The position numbers and the translations under genes were made by a program. The notes beneath the pieces are model-generated. The model worked only from the letters and a program-made list of their open reading frames with translations, was not told the origin of the DNA and ran no database searches. Of a DNA stretch of 64,000 bases, positions 63,910 through 64,000 are shown in pieces (positions within the stretch are counted from its first letter, which is position 1; each line of letters opens with the position of its first letter). Origin of the DNA: Coriobacteriia bacterium (GTDB taxonomy: Bacteria; Actinomycetota; Coriobacteriia; Anaerosomatales; PALSA-660); the NCBI GenBank assembly GCA_025361335.1, contig JANYAK010000003.1:47341-111340 (forward strand), read 5' to 3'.

Positions 63910-64000
63910 CTAGCTGACGGCGGTCAGCTTCACTCCCTCCTTCCAATCAACGTCGAGCATCTCTCGAAGTGCGTCCATGTCGAGGAAGCGCCGGTTGGTC
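63910..64000 (-). CDS. C-terminal end of an unknown gene, cut by window edge
   Basis: The last ~30 residues are visible: [29 protein letters not shown], stop TAG at 63910. Not recognised. It lies 74 bases upstream of the DUF2130 gene on the same strand and may be its operon partner. Confidence 0.5.
   Translation of the reverse strand, partial: TNRRFLDMDALREMLDVDWKEGVKLTAVS

Overview
This looks like one stretch of a high-GC Actinomycetota chromosome, most likely an anaerobic or microaerophilic Coriobacteriia-type lineage. That placement is inferred from gene families and gene order, not from a marker-gene search. Supporting signs are the RpoD style, a YkuD transpeptidase with a PG_binding_4-like N-terminus, tetrameric (alpha/beta) glycyl-tRNA synthetase, pyruvate phosphate dikinase with its regulator, two membrane pyrophosphatases, and a complex I operon with no NADH-input genes beside it. 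Nearly all genes from 1 to 61.7 kb are core genes on the minus strand, packed with ATGA or GTGA stop/start overlaps. GTG and TTG starts are common.

Layout, left to right. 1-7.7 kb: nuoA-B-C-D-H-I-J-K-L, with nuoL cut by the window edge. The nuoI position is a 684-residue fusion in which a GltD-like FAD/NAD(P)H module is inserted inside NuoI. A promoter and a Rex-like inverted repeat precede nuoA. 7.7-16.5 kb: an ABC-F ATPase, a small two-gene membrane pair, a cold-shock protein, a plus-strand HEAT-repeat plus HD-GYP-like pair, an L,D-transpeptidase and tRNA-Val. 16.6-19.8 kb: galE, a PASTA/amidase_3 wall hydrolase, tRNA-Met/Ile2, a truncated sugar-phosphate transferase and tRNA-Asn. 19.8-34.1 kb: two adjacent primary-type sigma factors, dnaG, two membrane pyrophosphatases with different predicted potassium dependence, dgt, a 49-residue membrane peptide gene absent from the ORF track, ppdK and the PPDK regulatory protein. 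34.1-46.7 kb: a GT39-like membrane protein, glyS/glyQ, a YcxB-like protein, recO, deoC, era, cdd, a CorC-type CBS protein, a DgkA-PAP2 fusion, ybeY, a short PgpH-type HD protein and phoH. 46.8-61.7 kb: mtaB, rsmE, dnaJ, hrcA (with a CIRCE-like operator), hemW, lepA, rpsT (plus strand), holA, comEC, comEA and leuS.

The last 2.2 kb (61.8-64.0 kb) is visibly lower in GC and different in character. It holds a double helix-turn-helix protein typical of recombinase neighbourhoods, a KTSC-domain protein, a DUF2130 (RmuC-like nuclease-fold) protein and the tail of another gene. This reads as the edge of a horizontally acquired island.

How the genes fit together: PPDK releases pyrophosphate when it makes PEP, and two ion-pumping pyrophosphatases a few kilobases away could turn that pyrophosphate into an ion gradient. 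The complex I variant feeds the same membrane energetics. The rest is a dense translation, replication and ribosome-maturation block (sigma, primase, Era, YbeY, LepA, S20, GlyRS, LeuRS, RsmE, MtaB) with chaperone control by HrcA and DNA uptake by ComEA/ComEC.
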